Part shown: positions 25,847-35,214 of the stretch, piece after piece
Position numbering within the stretch: the stretch's first letter is position 1
How the letters are laid out: every line of letters starts with the position of its first letter
Assembly: GCA_934457415.1 (NCBI GenBank)
Contig: CAKSHM010000006.1
Coordinates: 1-64,000 of the forward strand
From: an uncultured Eubacteriales bacterium
Lineage (GTDB): Bacteria > Bacillota > Clostridia > Oscillospirales > Acutalibacteraceae
Direction: 5' to 3'
DNA: 64,000 nucleotides
Position numbers and translations under genes: made by a program
The notes under the pieces: generated by a model
What the model was told of the DNA's origin: nothing
What the model saw: only the letters and a program-made list of their open reading frames with translations
Database searches by the model: none

Positions 25847-27276
25847 TAATAGTTTATATACTTTTAAGCTTAATCGGATTGCTTGTTTTATTGCTTTTGG
25901 CGGCGGTTATTCATACATTGCTTATTCCGTCAAAAAAATCCGCCTATGAGCCGAATGAAAACGAGGAAGAATCATTAGAGCTTGCAGAAAAGCTTTCGCA
26001 AATGATACAATTCGATACTACCTCGCACCCTCAGGTCTCAGAAGCCGAAAAATTCCGCGACTTTCATAAGGTGCTCCAAAAGCTTTTTCCGCTTGTGTTT
26101 GAAAAGCTTGAAAAAACCGAAATTGACGGAAATCTGCTGTTTTACTGGAAAGGCGAAAAACATGATAAGCCGATTTTGCTTATGAGCCATCAGGATGTCG
26201 TTCCTGCTGAGGGCGAATGGAAATATCCGCCTTTTTCGGGTGAAATTGCCGAGGGCAAGGTCTGGGGGCGCGGAGCCTCCGACACAAAATCTTCTGTTAT
26301 GGCGTTTTTCGAAGCTGCAGAAAGGCTTTTAAAAGAGGGATTTGTTCCGCCGCAAGATGTCTATCTTGCTTCCTCCTGCACCGAAGAATGGGCAGGTGAC
26401 GGAGCGCCGAAAATCGTTAAGGAATTACAAAGAAGAGGCGTTGAATTATTTCTTCTCTGCGATGAAGGCGGAGCGATAATTTCAGAGCCTATCGGAGGAA
26501 TAAAGGGAAATTTCGCTATGATAGGAATTTTCGAAAAAGGAAAGGCTGATGTGAAATTCACCGCAAAAAGCACAGGAGGCCATGCAAGCGCACCTTCAAA
26601 AAACTCTCCGATCGCAAGGCTTTCGGCATTTGTTAATGAAACCGAAAAGCATTCTCCTTTTAAAAAGAAAATTTCAAAAGAGGTTGCGGCGATGTTTAAA
26701 ACTCTCGCCCCTTTCGCGCCTTTCGGAATGAAACTTCTTTTTTCAAACCTCTGGCTGTTCGGTCCGCTTTTAAAGGCAGTTCTTCCTATGGTGAGCGCTC
26801 AGGCAGGCGCTATGCTTAAAACCACAATTGCATTTACGATGCAGTCAGGCTCCGACGCTTGCAATGTTATTCCTCAGGAGGCTACCGTCAGCGCAAATAT
26901 GCGGTTTATTCCCCATCAGGGCGAAAAGGAAAGTCTTGAAATAATAAGAAAAAAAGCCGAAAAATTCGGTCTAAGCATGGAAGTTTTGCACTCTAACGAT
27001 TATACCGAACCCGCAGATATAAATGGCGAAGGATATAAAACAATCGAAAAGGCTGTTGAAAAAACATTTCCGGGGCTTGCAAAAAGTCCTTATATTATGA
27101 CAGGCGCTACCGACGCACAGTTTTATCAGCCTGTTTGCAAAAACTGTATTCGCTTCGCACCCGTGATTTTTAAGCCTGAGCAGATGAAGGGAATGCACGG
27201 ACTTAACGAAAATATAGAATACAACTGCCTTGCGGGAGCTGTAAGATTCTATGAAAATCTGATTAAAATTGATTAA
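25843..27276 (+). CDS. M20-family metallopeptidase with N-terminal membrane helix
   Basis: A 477-residue zinc hydrolase resembling PM20D1/carboxypeptidase-S-type enzymes, which cleave or form N-acyl and peptide bonds. The metal-binding residues are visible: the His in MSHQDVVPA, the Asp in GRGASDTKS, the Glu pair in SCTEEWAG, the Asp in CDEGG and the late His in GMHGLNENI. Residues 1-25 form a membrane helix followed by PSKKS; by the positive-inside rule this would put the enzyme on the cytoplasmic face. It is translationally coupled (ATGA overlap) to the preceding membrane protein gene. The likely substrate is a peptide or amino-acid conjugate brought in by the two membrane proteins. Confidence 0.88.
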   Translation: MIIVYILLSLIGLLVLLLLAAVIHTLLIPSKKSAYEPNENEEESLELAEKLSQMIQFDTTSHPQVSEAEKFRDFHKVLQKLFPLVFEKLEKTEIDGNLLFYWKGEKHDKPILLMSHQDVVPAEGEWKYPPFSGEIAEGKVWGRGASDTKSSVMAFFEAAERLLKEGFVPPQDVYLASSCTEEWAGDGAPKIVKELQRRGVELFLLCDEGGAIISEPIGGIKGNFAMIGIFEKGKADVKFTAKSTGGHASAPSKNSPIARLSAFVNETEKHSPFKKKISKEVAAMFKTLAPFAPFGMKLLFSNLWLFGPLLKAVLPMVSAQAGAMLKTTIAFTMQSGSDACNVIPQEATVSANMRFIPHQGEKESLEIIRKKAEKFGLSMEVLHSNDYTEPADINGEGYKTIEKAVEKTFPGLAKSPYIMTGATDAQFYQPVCKNCIRFAPVIFKPEQMKGMHGLNENIEYNCLAGAVRFYENLIKID

Positions 27277-27310
27277 TAACAAAGATCAAAATAATAAAGG
27301 AGATATGTAA

Positions 27311-28096
27311 ATGATAATAATTTACTTTTTGGCAATTTTAGTAATTATATTGTTTTTATCTTTACATTCTCCCGAAGTTAAAGGTAAATTAAGTGAAAAA
27401 AAAGTTGCTCATTTACTAAATATAAATTCTTTCTTTTCTGAAGATAAAGATAGTTCTAAAACTTTGACCAATGTTTTAATTCCTTGCGATAATGGCTACA
27501 CTTCGGAAATTGACATAATTCACTTAACAAAAAAAGGCATATTTGTTATAGAGAACAAGAATTATGCCGGTTATATTTTCGGACATGAAAAAGATAAATA
27601 CTGGACTGTTACTTTATATTCACCAAGGAGAAAAACTGTTGAAAAATTTAAGTTTTATAATCCTACTTGGCAAAATTATAATCATATTAAAAATTTAAAA
27701 AAATATCTGAATTATGATTTAAAAATATATTCTTTAATAGCTTTCAGTAACCGAGGCATTCTTAAGAATATCAAAATAACATCTGATTATACTTATGTTT
27801 GCAATCATTCATTGTTAAGGTCATACATAAATAAAATTAAAAAAAATTCTTCAGAAAATTTAAGCAACAGCCAAATCGATAGGATATATAAAAGACTTTT
27901 GCCTTTATCAAACATAAATCAAGAAATAAAACAAAATCATATCAATAATATAAAAAATAGATTTGAAAGTAAAACAATATGCCCAAAATGCGGAGGGAAC
28001 CTTGTTGTCAGAACAGTAAAAAGAGGCCCTAATATCGGAAAAAAATTTTTAGGCTGTTCTAACTATCCCAAATGTAAATTCACAAAAAATATTTAA
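27311..28096 (+). CDS. NERD-domain protein with C-terminal zinc ribbon
   Basis: A 261-residue protein with a membrane helix (about 2-18), a nuclease-related NERD domain (about 28-150, with SEIDIIHLTKKGIFVIENKN carrying the D and E-x-K residues) and a topoisomerase-type zinc ribbon (CPKCGGN ... GCSNYPKCKF) at the end. NERD proteins are thought to be DNA-processing enzymes, and the ribbon supports DNA binding. The gene is strikingly richer in A and T than both neighbours, with many AAA, AAT and ATA codons, suggesting recent acquisition. AAAGGAG precedes the ATG. Confidence 0.85.
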   Translation: MIIIYFLAILVIILFLSLHSPEVKGKLSEKKVAHLLNINSFFSEDKDSSKTLTNVLIPCDNGYTSEIDIIHLTKKGIFVIENKNYAGYIFGHEKDKYWTVTLYSPRRKTVEKFKFYNPTWQNYNHIKNLKKYLNYDLKIYSLIAFSNRGILKNIKITSDYTYVCNHSLLRSYINKIKKNSSENLSNSQIDRIYKRLLPLSNINQEIKQNHINNIKNRFESKTICPKCGGNLVVRTVKRGPNIGKKFLGCSNYPKCKFTKNI

Positions 28097-28170
28097 ATAA
28101 ACTTATTATAATATAATTTTTTTGCTTTTAATATAATTTTATAACAAGATAGAAAAGTCGGGGGAAAATA

Positions 28171-29202
28171 ATGGAAACATTCATGATGTATTTCCTTTTT
28201 GCGGCGGGAATTTTCTTTATTGTAAAAGGCGGAGACTGGTTTGTTGACGGCGCGGTATGGATAGCCGAGGTAACGAAAATACCGAAATTCATTATCGGGG
28301 CAACGATAATAAGTCTTGCGACTACACTGCCCGAAATCATAGTTTCAACTATTGCTGCCTTAGACGGACATAATATTTTATTATCCGGTGCCGCAAATGC
28401 CGTTGCCGCTTCTCAGGACAAAGTCGGAATGGCAATAGGAAACGGAATAGGCTCGGTTATCTGTAATACCGCTTTGATTCTTGCGATAAGTATAATCTTC
28501 ATGCCGATAGCGATAAATAAAAAAGATTTTGCGCCGAAAACCTTTTTTCTGATTGCGGCTGTTACAGTATTATTTTTATTTTCTTTAAAGGGCTCGCTTT
28601 CTATTTTAGGAGCAATAGTGCTGCTGATTATTTTCGCTTTTTATATAGCCGAAAATATCCGCTCGGGCAAAGCGACTGTAAAAGACGGTACCGCAGAAAA
28701 AACCGCCGCCGGCAAAAGTACTGTAATAACAAACATTTTAAAGGTTTCTGTAGGTGCCGCAGGCATTGTTATAGGAAGCGAGCTTCTTGTAAATAACGGG
28801 AGCAAAATTGCCGCGTCCTTCGGAGTATCAGAAGCGGTAATCGGTGTCACCATTGTAGCTATAGGCACCTCGCTGCCGGAGCTTGTAACGGCGGTTACGG
28901 CGGTTGTTAAAAAGCAGACCTCAATGTCTGTCGGAAATGTTATAGGAGCGAATATTATTGACACAACGCTTATCCTTGCAATATGCTCCTTTATATACGG
29001 AGGAAAGCTCCCTGTTTCAAAACAAAATATTTATCTTGATTTTCCGATAGCTATAGCTGTTACGCTTATCGCAGCAGTTCCGACGGTTAAAACCAAGAAG
29101 TTCAGCCGATGGCAGGGCGTTTTGATGCTTGTAATTTATTTGGCTTACATTTTAACGGTTACTTCAGGACTTGACAGATATTTAAAATTATTCGGAATTT
29201 AA
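28171..29202 (+). CDS. Calcium/sodium antiporter, CaCA family (YrbG type)
   Basis: A 343-residue membrane antiporter with about ten helices in two inverted halves. The alpha repeats that bind the cation are visible as ATIISLATTLPEIIVSTIAA (near residue 47) and VTIVAIGTSLPELVTAVTAV (near residue 228). It probably exports calcium in exchange for sodium or protons. It lies 11 bases before the feoB gene with AAGGAG between, so the two cation transporters are likely co-expressed. Confidence 0.9.
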   Translation: METFMMYFLFAAGIFFIVKGGDWFVDGAVWIAEVTKIPKFIIGATIISLATTLPEIIVSTIAALDGHNILLSGAANAVAASQDKVGMAIGNGIGSVICNTALILAISIIFMPIAINKKDFAPKTFFLIAAVTVLFLFSLKGSLSILGAIVLLIIFAFYIAENIRSGKATVKDGTAEKTAAGKSTVITNILKVSVGAAGIVIGSELLVNNGSKIAASFGVSEAVIGVTIVAIGTSLPELVTAVTAVVKKQTSMSVGNVIGANIIDTTLILAICSFIYGGKLPVSKQNIYLDFPIAIAVTLIAAVPTVKTKKFSRWQGVLMLVIYLAYILTVTSGLDRYLKLFGI

Positions 29203-29213
29203 GGAGAAAAAAT

Positions 29214-31568
29214 ATGACACTGAAAGAGCTTGAAATCGGGCAGAGCGCCGTTATAACAGAGGTTGGCGGCGAGGGGAGCTTAAGACAGCATTTTTTAGAT
29301 ATGGGAGTTATTCCGAATGCCGAAATAACTCTTGTGAAATATGCCCCTATGGGCGACCCTATGGAGCTTAGAATTCAAAGCTATGAATTAACATTGCGGC
29401 TTGCGGACGCGGAAAAAATCAAGGTTGTCCCGCTGACGGAAAAAACCGTTTATAAAAGCGCATGTAAAATCGCCCCGATAGCCCCTGAAATTCATCCGGG
29501 GCTTGGTGAGGACGGCATTTATCATGATAAAACAAATGAAAGTCCGCTCCCTAAAGGAACTATATTATCATTTGCCTTGGCAGGAAATCAAAACTGCGGA
29601 AAAACCACACTTTTTAATCAGCTTACGGGTGCAAATCAGCATGTCGGAAATTTCCCGGGAGTGACCGTAGACCGCAAAAGCGGGCCGATAAAAGGTCATG
29701 AAAACACTTTGGTTACCGACCTGCCAGGAATTTATTCCCTGTCTCCGTACACCTCGGAAGAAATAGTTTCAAGGCAGTTTATTTTAGACGAAAAGCCAAA
29801 AGGAATAATAAATATAGTTGACGCAACGAACATTGAGAGGAACTTATATCTTACTTTACAGCTTATGGAGCTTGACACACCTATGGTGCTGGCTCTCAAT
29901 ATGATGGACGAGGTCCGCTCAAACGGCGGCACGGTAAAAATCAACGATATGGAAAACCTTTTAGGTATTCCCGTCGTACCGATTTCGGCTAGCAAAAATG
30001 AAGGTGTTGACGAGCTTATCCGCCATGCTCTGCATGTTGCGGAATATGCCGAAAAGCCGAGAAGAACGGATTTTTGCCGTGACAGCGGACAAACCTGTGC
30101 AGTTCACAGGGCAATACATAGCATAATGCACCTTATTGAAGACCATGCAAAATCCGCTCAGATTCCCGTAAGATTTGCCGCAGGAAAGCTTATCGAGGGC
30201 GATAAAAAAGTTTTAGATATGCTTGACCTTGATGAAAACGAAAAAGAAACCGTGGAGCATATTATTTCTCAGATGGAGCAAGAACGCGGGCTTGACCGAG
30301 CCGCAGCAATGGCAGACATGCGTTTTGCTTTTATAAACGAGCTATGCTCAAAAACCGTTATAAAGCCCAAGGAAAGCAAGGAACATATAAGAAGCCGAAA
30401 GATAGATAAGCTTTTAACGGGTAAATATACCGCTATTCCCTCTTTTATTCTTATCATGGCGCTTATATTTTATCTTACCTTTAATGTAATAGGCTCCGCT
30501 CTTCAGAATCTTCTGCAAATGGGGATAGACAGTCTGACCGCAACCGTAAGCTCCCTGCTTATAAAGGCAAATGTCAGCGAAATAATCCGCTCATTGATAG
30601 TGGACGGAATCTTCACGGGTGTGGGAAGCGTTGTAAGCTTCGTTCCGATAATCGTTGTTTTGTTTTTCTTCCTTTCGATGCTTGAGGACAGCGGATATAT
30701 GGCGCGCGTGGCATTTGTAACCGACAAGCTTTTAAGGAAAATCGGACTTTCGGGAAGAAGTATAGTGCCGATGCTTATAGGCTTCGGATGTACAGTACCC
30801 GCCGTTATGGCAAGCAGGACTCTTCCCTCTCAGCGGGACCGCAGAATGACGGTTATTCTTACCCCCTTTATGAGCTGTACAGCAAAGCTACCTATCTACG
30901 GATTTTTTATTCAGAACTTTTTCCCGAAATACAGCGGAATTATTATGATTGGCATATATCTTTTGGGAATAGCGGTCGGGACAGCGGTCGCCTTAATCTC
31001 AAAAAATACCGTATTTAAAGGCGAAGCCGTTCCGTTTGTAATGGAGCTTCCGAATTACCGTCTGCCTGAGGCAAAAAATGTTTTAATGCTTTTATGGGAA
31101 AAGGCTAAGGACTTCTTAAGCCGTGCCTTTACCGTTATTTTCTTAGCCTCACTGATAGTTTGGTTTTTACAGACCTTTGATTTCAGATTCAATATCGTTT
31201 CAAATTCAAAGGACAGTATATTAAGTATTATTGCAGGCTTTATCACCCCTGTTTTTGCTCCGATAGGTCTTAATGACTGGAGAATTGTAACAGCTCTTGC
31301 CGCAGGCTTCATGGCAAAAGAAAGTGTTGTCTCCACCCTTGAGGTTTTAACCGCAGGTGTCGGAATATCTTCTTTTATGTCCCCTGTTTCCGCGGTGAGC
31401 ATGCTTGTTTTCTGCTTGCTTTACACCCCCTGCGTTGCGGCAATTGCGGCTGTAAAACGCGAGCTGGGAGGAAAATGGGCGGCACTTATTGTTATAGTAC
31501 AATGCCTTATAGCATGGGTTTGCGCCCTGCTTGCAAGAACCGTCATGATACTGATTAAAATAATTTAA
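29214..31568 (+). CDS. feoB: FeoA-FeoB fusion, ferrous iron transporter
   Basis: A 784-residue iron(II) importer. Residues 1-75 are a FeoA-like SH3 domain (LEIGQSAVITEVGGEG ... HFLDMGVIP), normally a separate protein. The G-protein domain follows with GNQNCGKTTLFNQLTG, VGNFPGVTVDR, DLPGIYSL, NMMD and SASKNEG. The C-terminal part is the membrane channel with the Gate motifs GCTVPAVMASRTL and LYTPCVAAIAAVKRELG. The fusion fixes FeoA to FeoB in one chain and occurs in some anaerobes. No Fur box was identified, so iron control is not shown. Confidence 0.95.
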   Translation: MTLKELEIGQSAVITEVGGEGSLRQHFLDMGVIPNAEITLVKYAPMGDPMELRIQSYELTLRLADAEKIKVVPLTEKTVYKSACKIAPIAPEIHPGLGEDGIYHDKTNESPLPKGTILSFALAGNQNCGKTTLFNQLTGANQHVGNFPGVTVDRKSGPIKGHENTLVTDLPGIYSLSPYTSEEIVSRQFILDEKPKGIINIVDATNIERNLYLTLQLMELDTPMVLALNMMDEVRSNGGTVKINDMENLLGIPVVPISASKNEGVDELIRHALHVAEYAEKPRRTDFCRDSGQTCAVHRAIHSIMHLIEDHAKSAQIPVRFAAGKLIEGDKKVLDMLDLDENEKETVEHIISQMEQERGLDRAAAMADMRFAFINELCSKTVIKPKESKEHIRSRKIDKLLTGKYTAIPSFILIMALIFYLTFNVIGSALQNLLQMGIDSLTATVSSLLIKANVSEIIRSLIVDGIFTGVGSVVSFVPIIVVLFFFLSMLEDSGYMARVAFVTDKLLRKIGLSGRSIVPMLIGFGCTVPAVMASRTLPSQRDRRMTVILTPFMSCTAKLPIYGFFIQNFFPKYSGIIMIGIYLLGIAVGTAVALISKNTVFKGEAVPFVMELPNYRLPEAKNVLMLLWEKAKDFLSRAFTVIFLASLIVWFLQTFDFRFNIVSNSKDSILSIIAGFITPVFAPIGLNDWRIVTALAAGFMAKESVVSTLEVLTAGVGISSFMSPVSAVSMLVFCLLYTPCVAAIAAVKRELGGKWAALIVIVQCLIAWVCALLARTVMILIKII

Positions 31569-31576
31569 AGAAAATA

Positions 31577-31603
31577 TGAGCGTGTCGATTTTTTCGACAC
31601 GCT
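31577..31603. terminator. Bidirectional terminator between feoB and the GH89 gene
   Basis: Perfect 11-base arms (31577-31587 and 31593-31603) enclose TTTTT. The hairpin is placed between two convergent stop codons and can serve both. Confidence 0.8.
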
Positions 31604-31614
31604 CGGTTTATATT

Positions 31615-33741
31615 TTATATTCTGTTTTTATATTTTTCTGTAAGCTCAAAGATTTTATCGGGAGCGGTATTCCCTAATGGAATTCGGTCGGTGCTATGCT
31701 CCCAAGCGGATTCCCATTTTCCGAGATTTATATAAAACTCGTCCGCATTCCAGATTATACGGTTTTCAAATACCTTTAAGGTATCCTCGTATTTCGGGTA
31801 ATCGAATCCCTGCTCCGCCTTGGCTTCAAGCATTTTGAAGAATTTTTCCCAGCGCGGCTTATAATAGCTTTTTATAAGCCCTGCCCATTCTTTCCATGCA
31901 TAATCAAAGAGCAGGCTTTCCTCTTCGTTGCCCCAAATTGTCACCTGCATACGGGCGTTATACTCATAAAGATTTTTTTCTTCCTCTGTGGTTCCGTGGC
32001 TCCTTGCGTCGGCAATCCATTTCTGCAGAGTCCATTCTGGTCTTGATGAAAGCATATCGTCCATATCGTCAAGCAGTTCGATAAATTCACGCTTTTTGGC
32101 TTTAAAATCATCAAAGCGCTTTTCGCAATAAGCGTCTTTTAATTCGGCATAAAGCTTTTGAGCATAGTTTGAAATAAGCTGTCTTGAAAAATCGCTTATA
32201 TCATATTTAAATCCCTCGGTATCACACTTAACCGTTTTAAGCAGATTGATAATTTCAAGCAGAACTTTATTATCATAGTGAATTTCAAAGGTATCGCAGG
32301 GACCTGTTCCGCGAAGCTTTAAACAGGGTCTTGTGCAGATAACGGTTCCGCGTTCAACATAATCGGTGCCTTTAATATAAATCTTATCAAGTAAAAGCTT
32401 CCATGCCTTAAAGCATTTTTCCTTATCATCGCCTGTTACGGCATATCTGCGCTCAATATATCCCTTTACCCACTCATATACATCAACCGAATCGGGGCGG
32501 GTGAGCATTTCAAGGCTTAAATCATAAAATGCAGGATTCTGACCTATTCCCTCCATTAAAACGCCTGCGCCTACGGCGGCTTTAGCATACTTCTTAGCCT
32601 TAATAAAGCCGTTTTCCGCGGCAAGATGCATATCGCCGTGCAAGCTGCTCATTCTCGCGCCGAAGTTATGAAGTCTGCCGACAACATAGTCATAGCCCCA
32701 GTAACCCTCATGCTCTACGGGAAACTGACAGTCAAGGTCAAGAATAAGCAAATGCTTTTTATCTACGGCTGTTGCAATCGGTTTTCTTATGGACCATGCC
32801 TGCATGACCCAGATATAATTTTTATCAAACGAATAATAAAAATCGGATATCGTCTTACCGACGGTGTTTAAGTACTCGTCGCCGTCAACAGGGGGCGTTC
32901 CCTCGTGAAACGGGTCGCAGGCATAAAAGCCGTGCGCGCCGAACAGCTTGCGCTGATTTTTCATAAACACCTCTCCGACCTTTTTAAACAGCGGGTCAAG
33001 AGGGTCAATTTCGGTAGTATGACCGATATTGTTCCATGTCTTTTTTATAAGAAATTTGCTGTCTTTGAATTTTTCCTTCATAAGGTTCGGCACAAATCCC
33101 GAATATCCCTGCTGAATTGGCTTCATTCCGAATTCAAGCTCGCGCGCAATTATCTTCTGTCCAAGAGCTACATGCCCGTCAATCCAAGCTTTCGGCAAAG
33201 GTCCGCCGTGCCCCTCGATATTGGTCATCAGCTGCCATGCAAGAAAAGCAGGACCGACTAAAAATGACCTTGCCTCTATATCCGTAAATCCAAGCTCAAG
33301 CAGAGTGTCATACCATACACCCTCGGTTCCGGTGACGGCAAGCGGCATATTTATACCGTTTAAAGCCATCATATCTATTTCATATTCCCATCTGTCCCAA
33401 TTCCACCAAGCGGCGCTGTAGGAATGGGTACAGTAGTTCATATAAACTCTGTATTTTTGCTTTATAACTCTTTTATAAGCCTGAGGCAGGGGCAGCTCTT
33501 TACCGCAAAAATCCGGAATTCTTTTGCCGCACCAAGAAAGGTTAGCCTTAACGGTATATTTAAGATAATAACCGAAAGCCGCCGCAACAGAGCCTGCGTT
33601 ATTTCCCTTAAGAACGATTTTATTATCCCTTGTATCAAGCTCCCATGTATCGCAGCCGTTTTCAGGCTGAATTTCCTCAATTATAAAATCCTCGGAATGA
33701 CCTTTAAGATACTTTTCTATAAGTTCATTTACTATTTTCAT
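31615..33741 (-). CDS. Alpha-N-acetylglucosaminidase, GH89 family (NAGLU-like)
   Basis: A 708-residue glycosidase that should release terminal alpha-GlcNAc, as found on gastric-type mucin O-glycans and in heparan. The full NAGLU layout is visible: an N-terminal small domain, the barrel motif YSAAWWNWDRWEYEIDMMA, the catalytic Glu residues expected in DPFHEGTPP and MEGIGQNP, and a C-terminal helical domain. No signal peptide is present, unlike secreted clostridial GH89 enzymes, so it should work on imported substrate. AAGGAAG precedes the ATG. It lies 15 bases after an SNF-type transporter gene, and the two probably form an operon. Confidence 0.93.
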   Translation of the reverse strand: MKIVNELIEKYLKGHSEDFIIEEIQPENGCDTWELDTRDNKIVLKGNNAGSVAAAFGYYLKYTVKANLSWCGKRIPDFCGKELPLPQAYKRVIKQKYRVYMNYCTHSYSAAWWNWDRWEYEIDMMALNGINMPLAVTGTEGVWYDTLLELGFTDIEARSFLVGPAFLAWQLMTNIEGHGGPLPKAWIDGHVALGQKIIARELEFGMKPIQQGYSGFVPNLMKEKFKDSKFLIKKTWNNIGHTTEIDPLDPLFKKVGEVFMKNQRKLFGAHGFYACDPFHEGTPPVDGDEYLNTVGKTISDFYYSFDKNYIWVMQAWSIRKPIATAVDKKHLLILDLDCQFPVEHEGYWGYDYVVGRLHNFGARMSSLHGDMHLAAENGFIKAKKYAKAAVGAGVLMEGIGQNPAFYDLSLEMLTRPDSVDVYEWVKGYIERRYAVTGDDKEKCFKAWKLLLDKIYIKGTDYVERGTVICTRPCLKLRGTGPCDTFEIHYDNKVLLEIINLLKTVKCDTEGFKYDISDFSRQLISNYAQKLYAELKDAYCEKRFDDFKAKKREFIELLDDMDDMLSSRPEWTLQKWIADARSHGTTEEEKNLYEYNARMQVTIWGNEEESLLFDYAWKEWAGLIKSYYKPRWEKFFKMLEAKAEQGFDYPKYEDTLKVFENRIIWNADEFYINLGKWESAWEHSTDRIPLGNTAPDKIFELTEKYKNRI

Positions 33742-33756
33742 TTAAAACTTCCTTTA

Positions 33757-35112
33757 TTAAAATAATCCTAACAAAAATACGGCTGTTATCATAATCGGCA
33801 AGACTATGATAAAATACCATTTCATCCAGTTTTTGACCTTTAATCCCTTTCCGAGGTTTGCTTCATTCTGATAATTTTTAAAGCCCCAGCCGAAACGGGT
33901 CGTGCAGAACAGCAGATAAACAAGAGAGCCGAGCGGCAAAAGCAGATTGCTTACTATGAAATCCTCGCTGTCAAGAATATCTCTTGCGCCTATAATATGA
34001 ACGCTTTTAAGCACATTATACCCAAGCACGCACGGAACGCTTATAATCAGAATTATTATTCCGTTAATAAGCGAGGTCTTTTTTCTGCTCCAGCCGAAAT
34101 TATCCATACATGATGCCATTATATTCTCAAAAACCGCAATTACGGTTGAAAACGACGCAAAGGTCATAAAGAGGAAAAACAGCGCACCCCAAACTCTTCC
34201 GCCCGACATATTTACAAATACATTTGGCAGAGTTACGAAAATGAGGCTCGGTCCGGAATCAGCCTCAACTCCGAAGCTAAAGCAGGCAGGGAAAATGATA
34301 AGTCCCGCACAGACTGCTACAAAAGTATCGAGCAGACAGATATAAGCACCCTCTTTTAAAAGAGACGTTTCCCTGCTCATATAGCTGCCGAAAATTTCCA
34401 TGGCGGCGATACCTAAGCTCAGAGTAAAAAAGGACTGATTCATAGCTGCCGCCAAAACATTATTGAGACCCACAGATTTAACGCTTTCGATATTAGGAAC
34501 AAGATAAAATCGAAGTCCTTCTTTAGCGCCTGAAAGAGTGAAACTGTGAACAGCAAGAATTAAAATCAGCACAAAAAGCGCGCTCATCATAACCTTACTG
34601 ACGCGCTCTAAACCCTTTTGAACACCGAAGCTGCAGATAAGCACGCCTACGATTACGGTAACCGCCATAAAAAAGCCCATTTCTTTTGGATTTGCAAGCA
34701 TATCGGAAAATACCTTGCCGCTTACCTCAGAATTCATTCCGGACTTGAATGTTCCTGTCGCGAATTTAAAGAAATAGTTTAACATCCAGCCCGAAACATT
34801 TGTATAATACATCATAAGCACATAGCAGCCGAGTATCGCAAACCAGCCGTGAATATGCCATTTTGAGCCTTTCTTTTCAAGCGTTTTATAAGCAAGCACC
34901 GCACTTTTGCGGCTTGCTCTTCCGACTGCAAGCTCCATTGTAAGCACCGGAAGACCCATTATAACAAGCATTATAAGATAAATCAGAACAAAAAGGCCGC
35001 CGCCGTTTTGTCCTACTATAAAAGGAAATCTCCAGACATTTCCTATTCCGATAGCGCACCCTGCGCTGACAAGCAAAAATCCGAGCCGCGATTTAAAGGA
35101 TTCTCTTTCCAT
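33757..35112 (-). CDS. SNF-family sodium-dependent symporter
   Basis: A 451-residue membrane symporter with about eleven to twelve helices. The N-terminus shows the family sodium-site helix (LGFLLVSAGCAIGIGNVWRF) and GLPVLTMELAVGR. Bacterial members carry amino acids or related compounds with sodium; the substrate cannot be told here. AAGGGGAG precedes the ATG. It heads the operon with the GH89 gene and has its own promoter with an overlapping palindrome. Confidence 0.92.
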   Translation of the reverse strand: MERESFKSRLGFLLVSAGCAIGIGNVWRFPFIVGQNGGGLFVLIYLIMLVIMGLPVLTMELAVGRASRKSAVLAYKTLEKKGSKWHIHGWFAILGCYVLMMYYTNVSGWMLNYFFKFATGTFKSGMNSEVSGKVFSDMLANPKEMGFFMAVTVIVGVLICSFGVQKGLERVSKVMMSALFVLILILAVHSFTLSGAKEGLRFYLVPNIESVKSVGLNNVLAAAMNQSFFTLSLGIAAMEIFGSYMSRETSLLKEGAYICLLDTFVAVCAGLIIFPACFSFGVEADSGPSLIFVTLPNVFVNMSGGRVWGALFFLFMTFASFSTVIAVFENIMASCMDNFGWSRKKTSLINGIIILIISVPCVLGYNVLKSVHIIGARDILDSEDFIVSNLLLPLGSLVYLLFCTTRFGWGFKNYQNEANLGKGLKVKNWMKWYFIIVLPIMITAVFLLGLF

Positions 35113-35134
35113 AATTGCTCCCCTTAAATAAAAA

Positions 35135-35191
35135 TAATAAAAGTCCGTTATACCGGACTTTTATTATAAAATTTAAAAATTAAATTGTCAA
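35135..35191 (-). promoter_or_regulatory. SNF/GH89 operon promoter with overlapping palindrome
   Basis: On the minus strand TTGACA (35186-35191) and TATAAT (35163-35168) are 17 bases apart, a consensus promoter. A perfect inverted repeat with 13-base arms (35135-35147 and 35154-35166; inner arms AAAAGTCCG and CGGACTTTT) covers the -10 box and the start of transcription. This placement suits a repressor operator. A smaller repeat, ATTGT-N5-ACAAT, lies upstream at 35200-35214. Confidence 0.6.
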
Positions 35192-35214
35192 TATATAAAA
35201 TTGTGTCAGACAAT

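Noticed and set aside
35135..35166. Palindrome considered as a transcription terminator
   Set aside because: No plus-strand gene ends here, and on the minus strand it overlaps the -10 box of a consensus promoter, so an operator is more likely.
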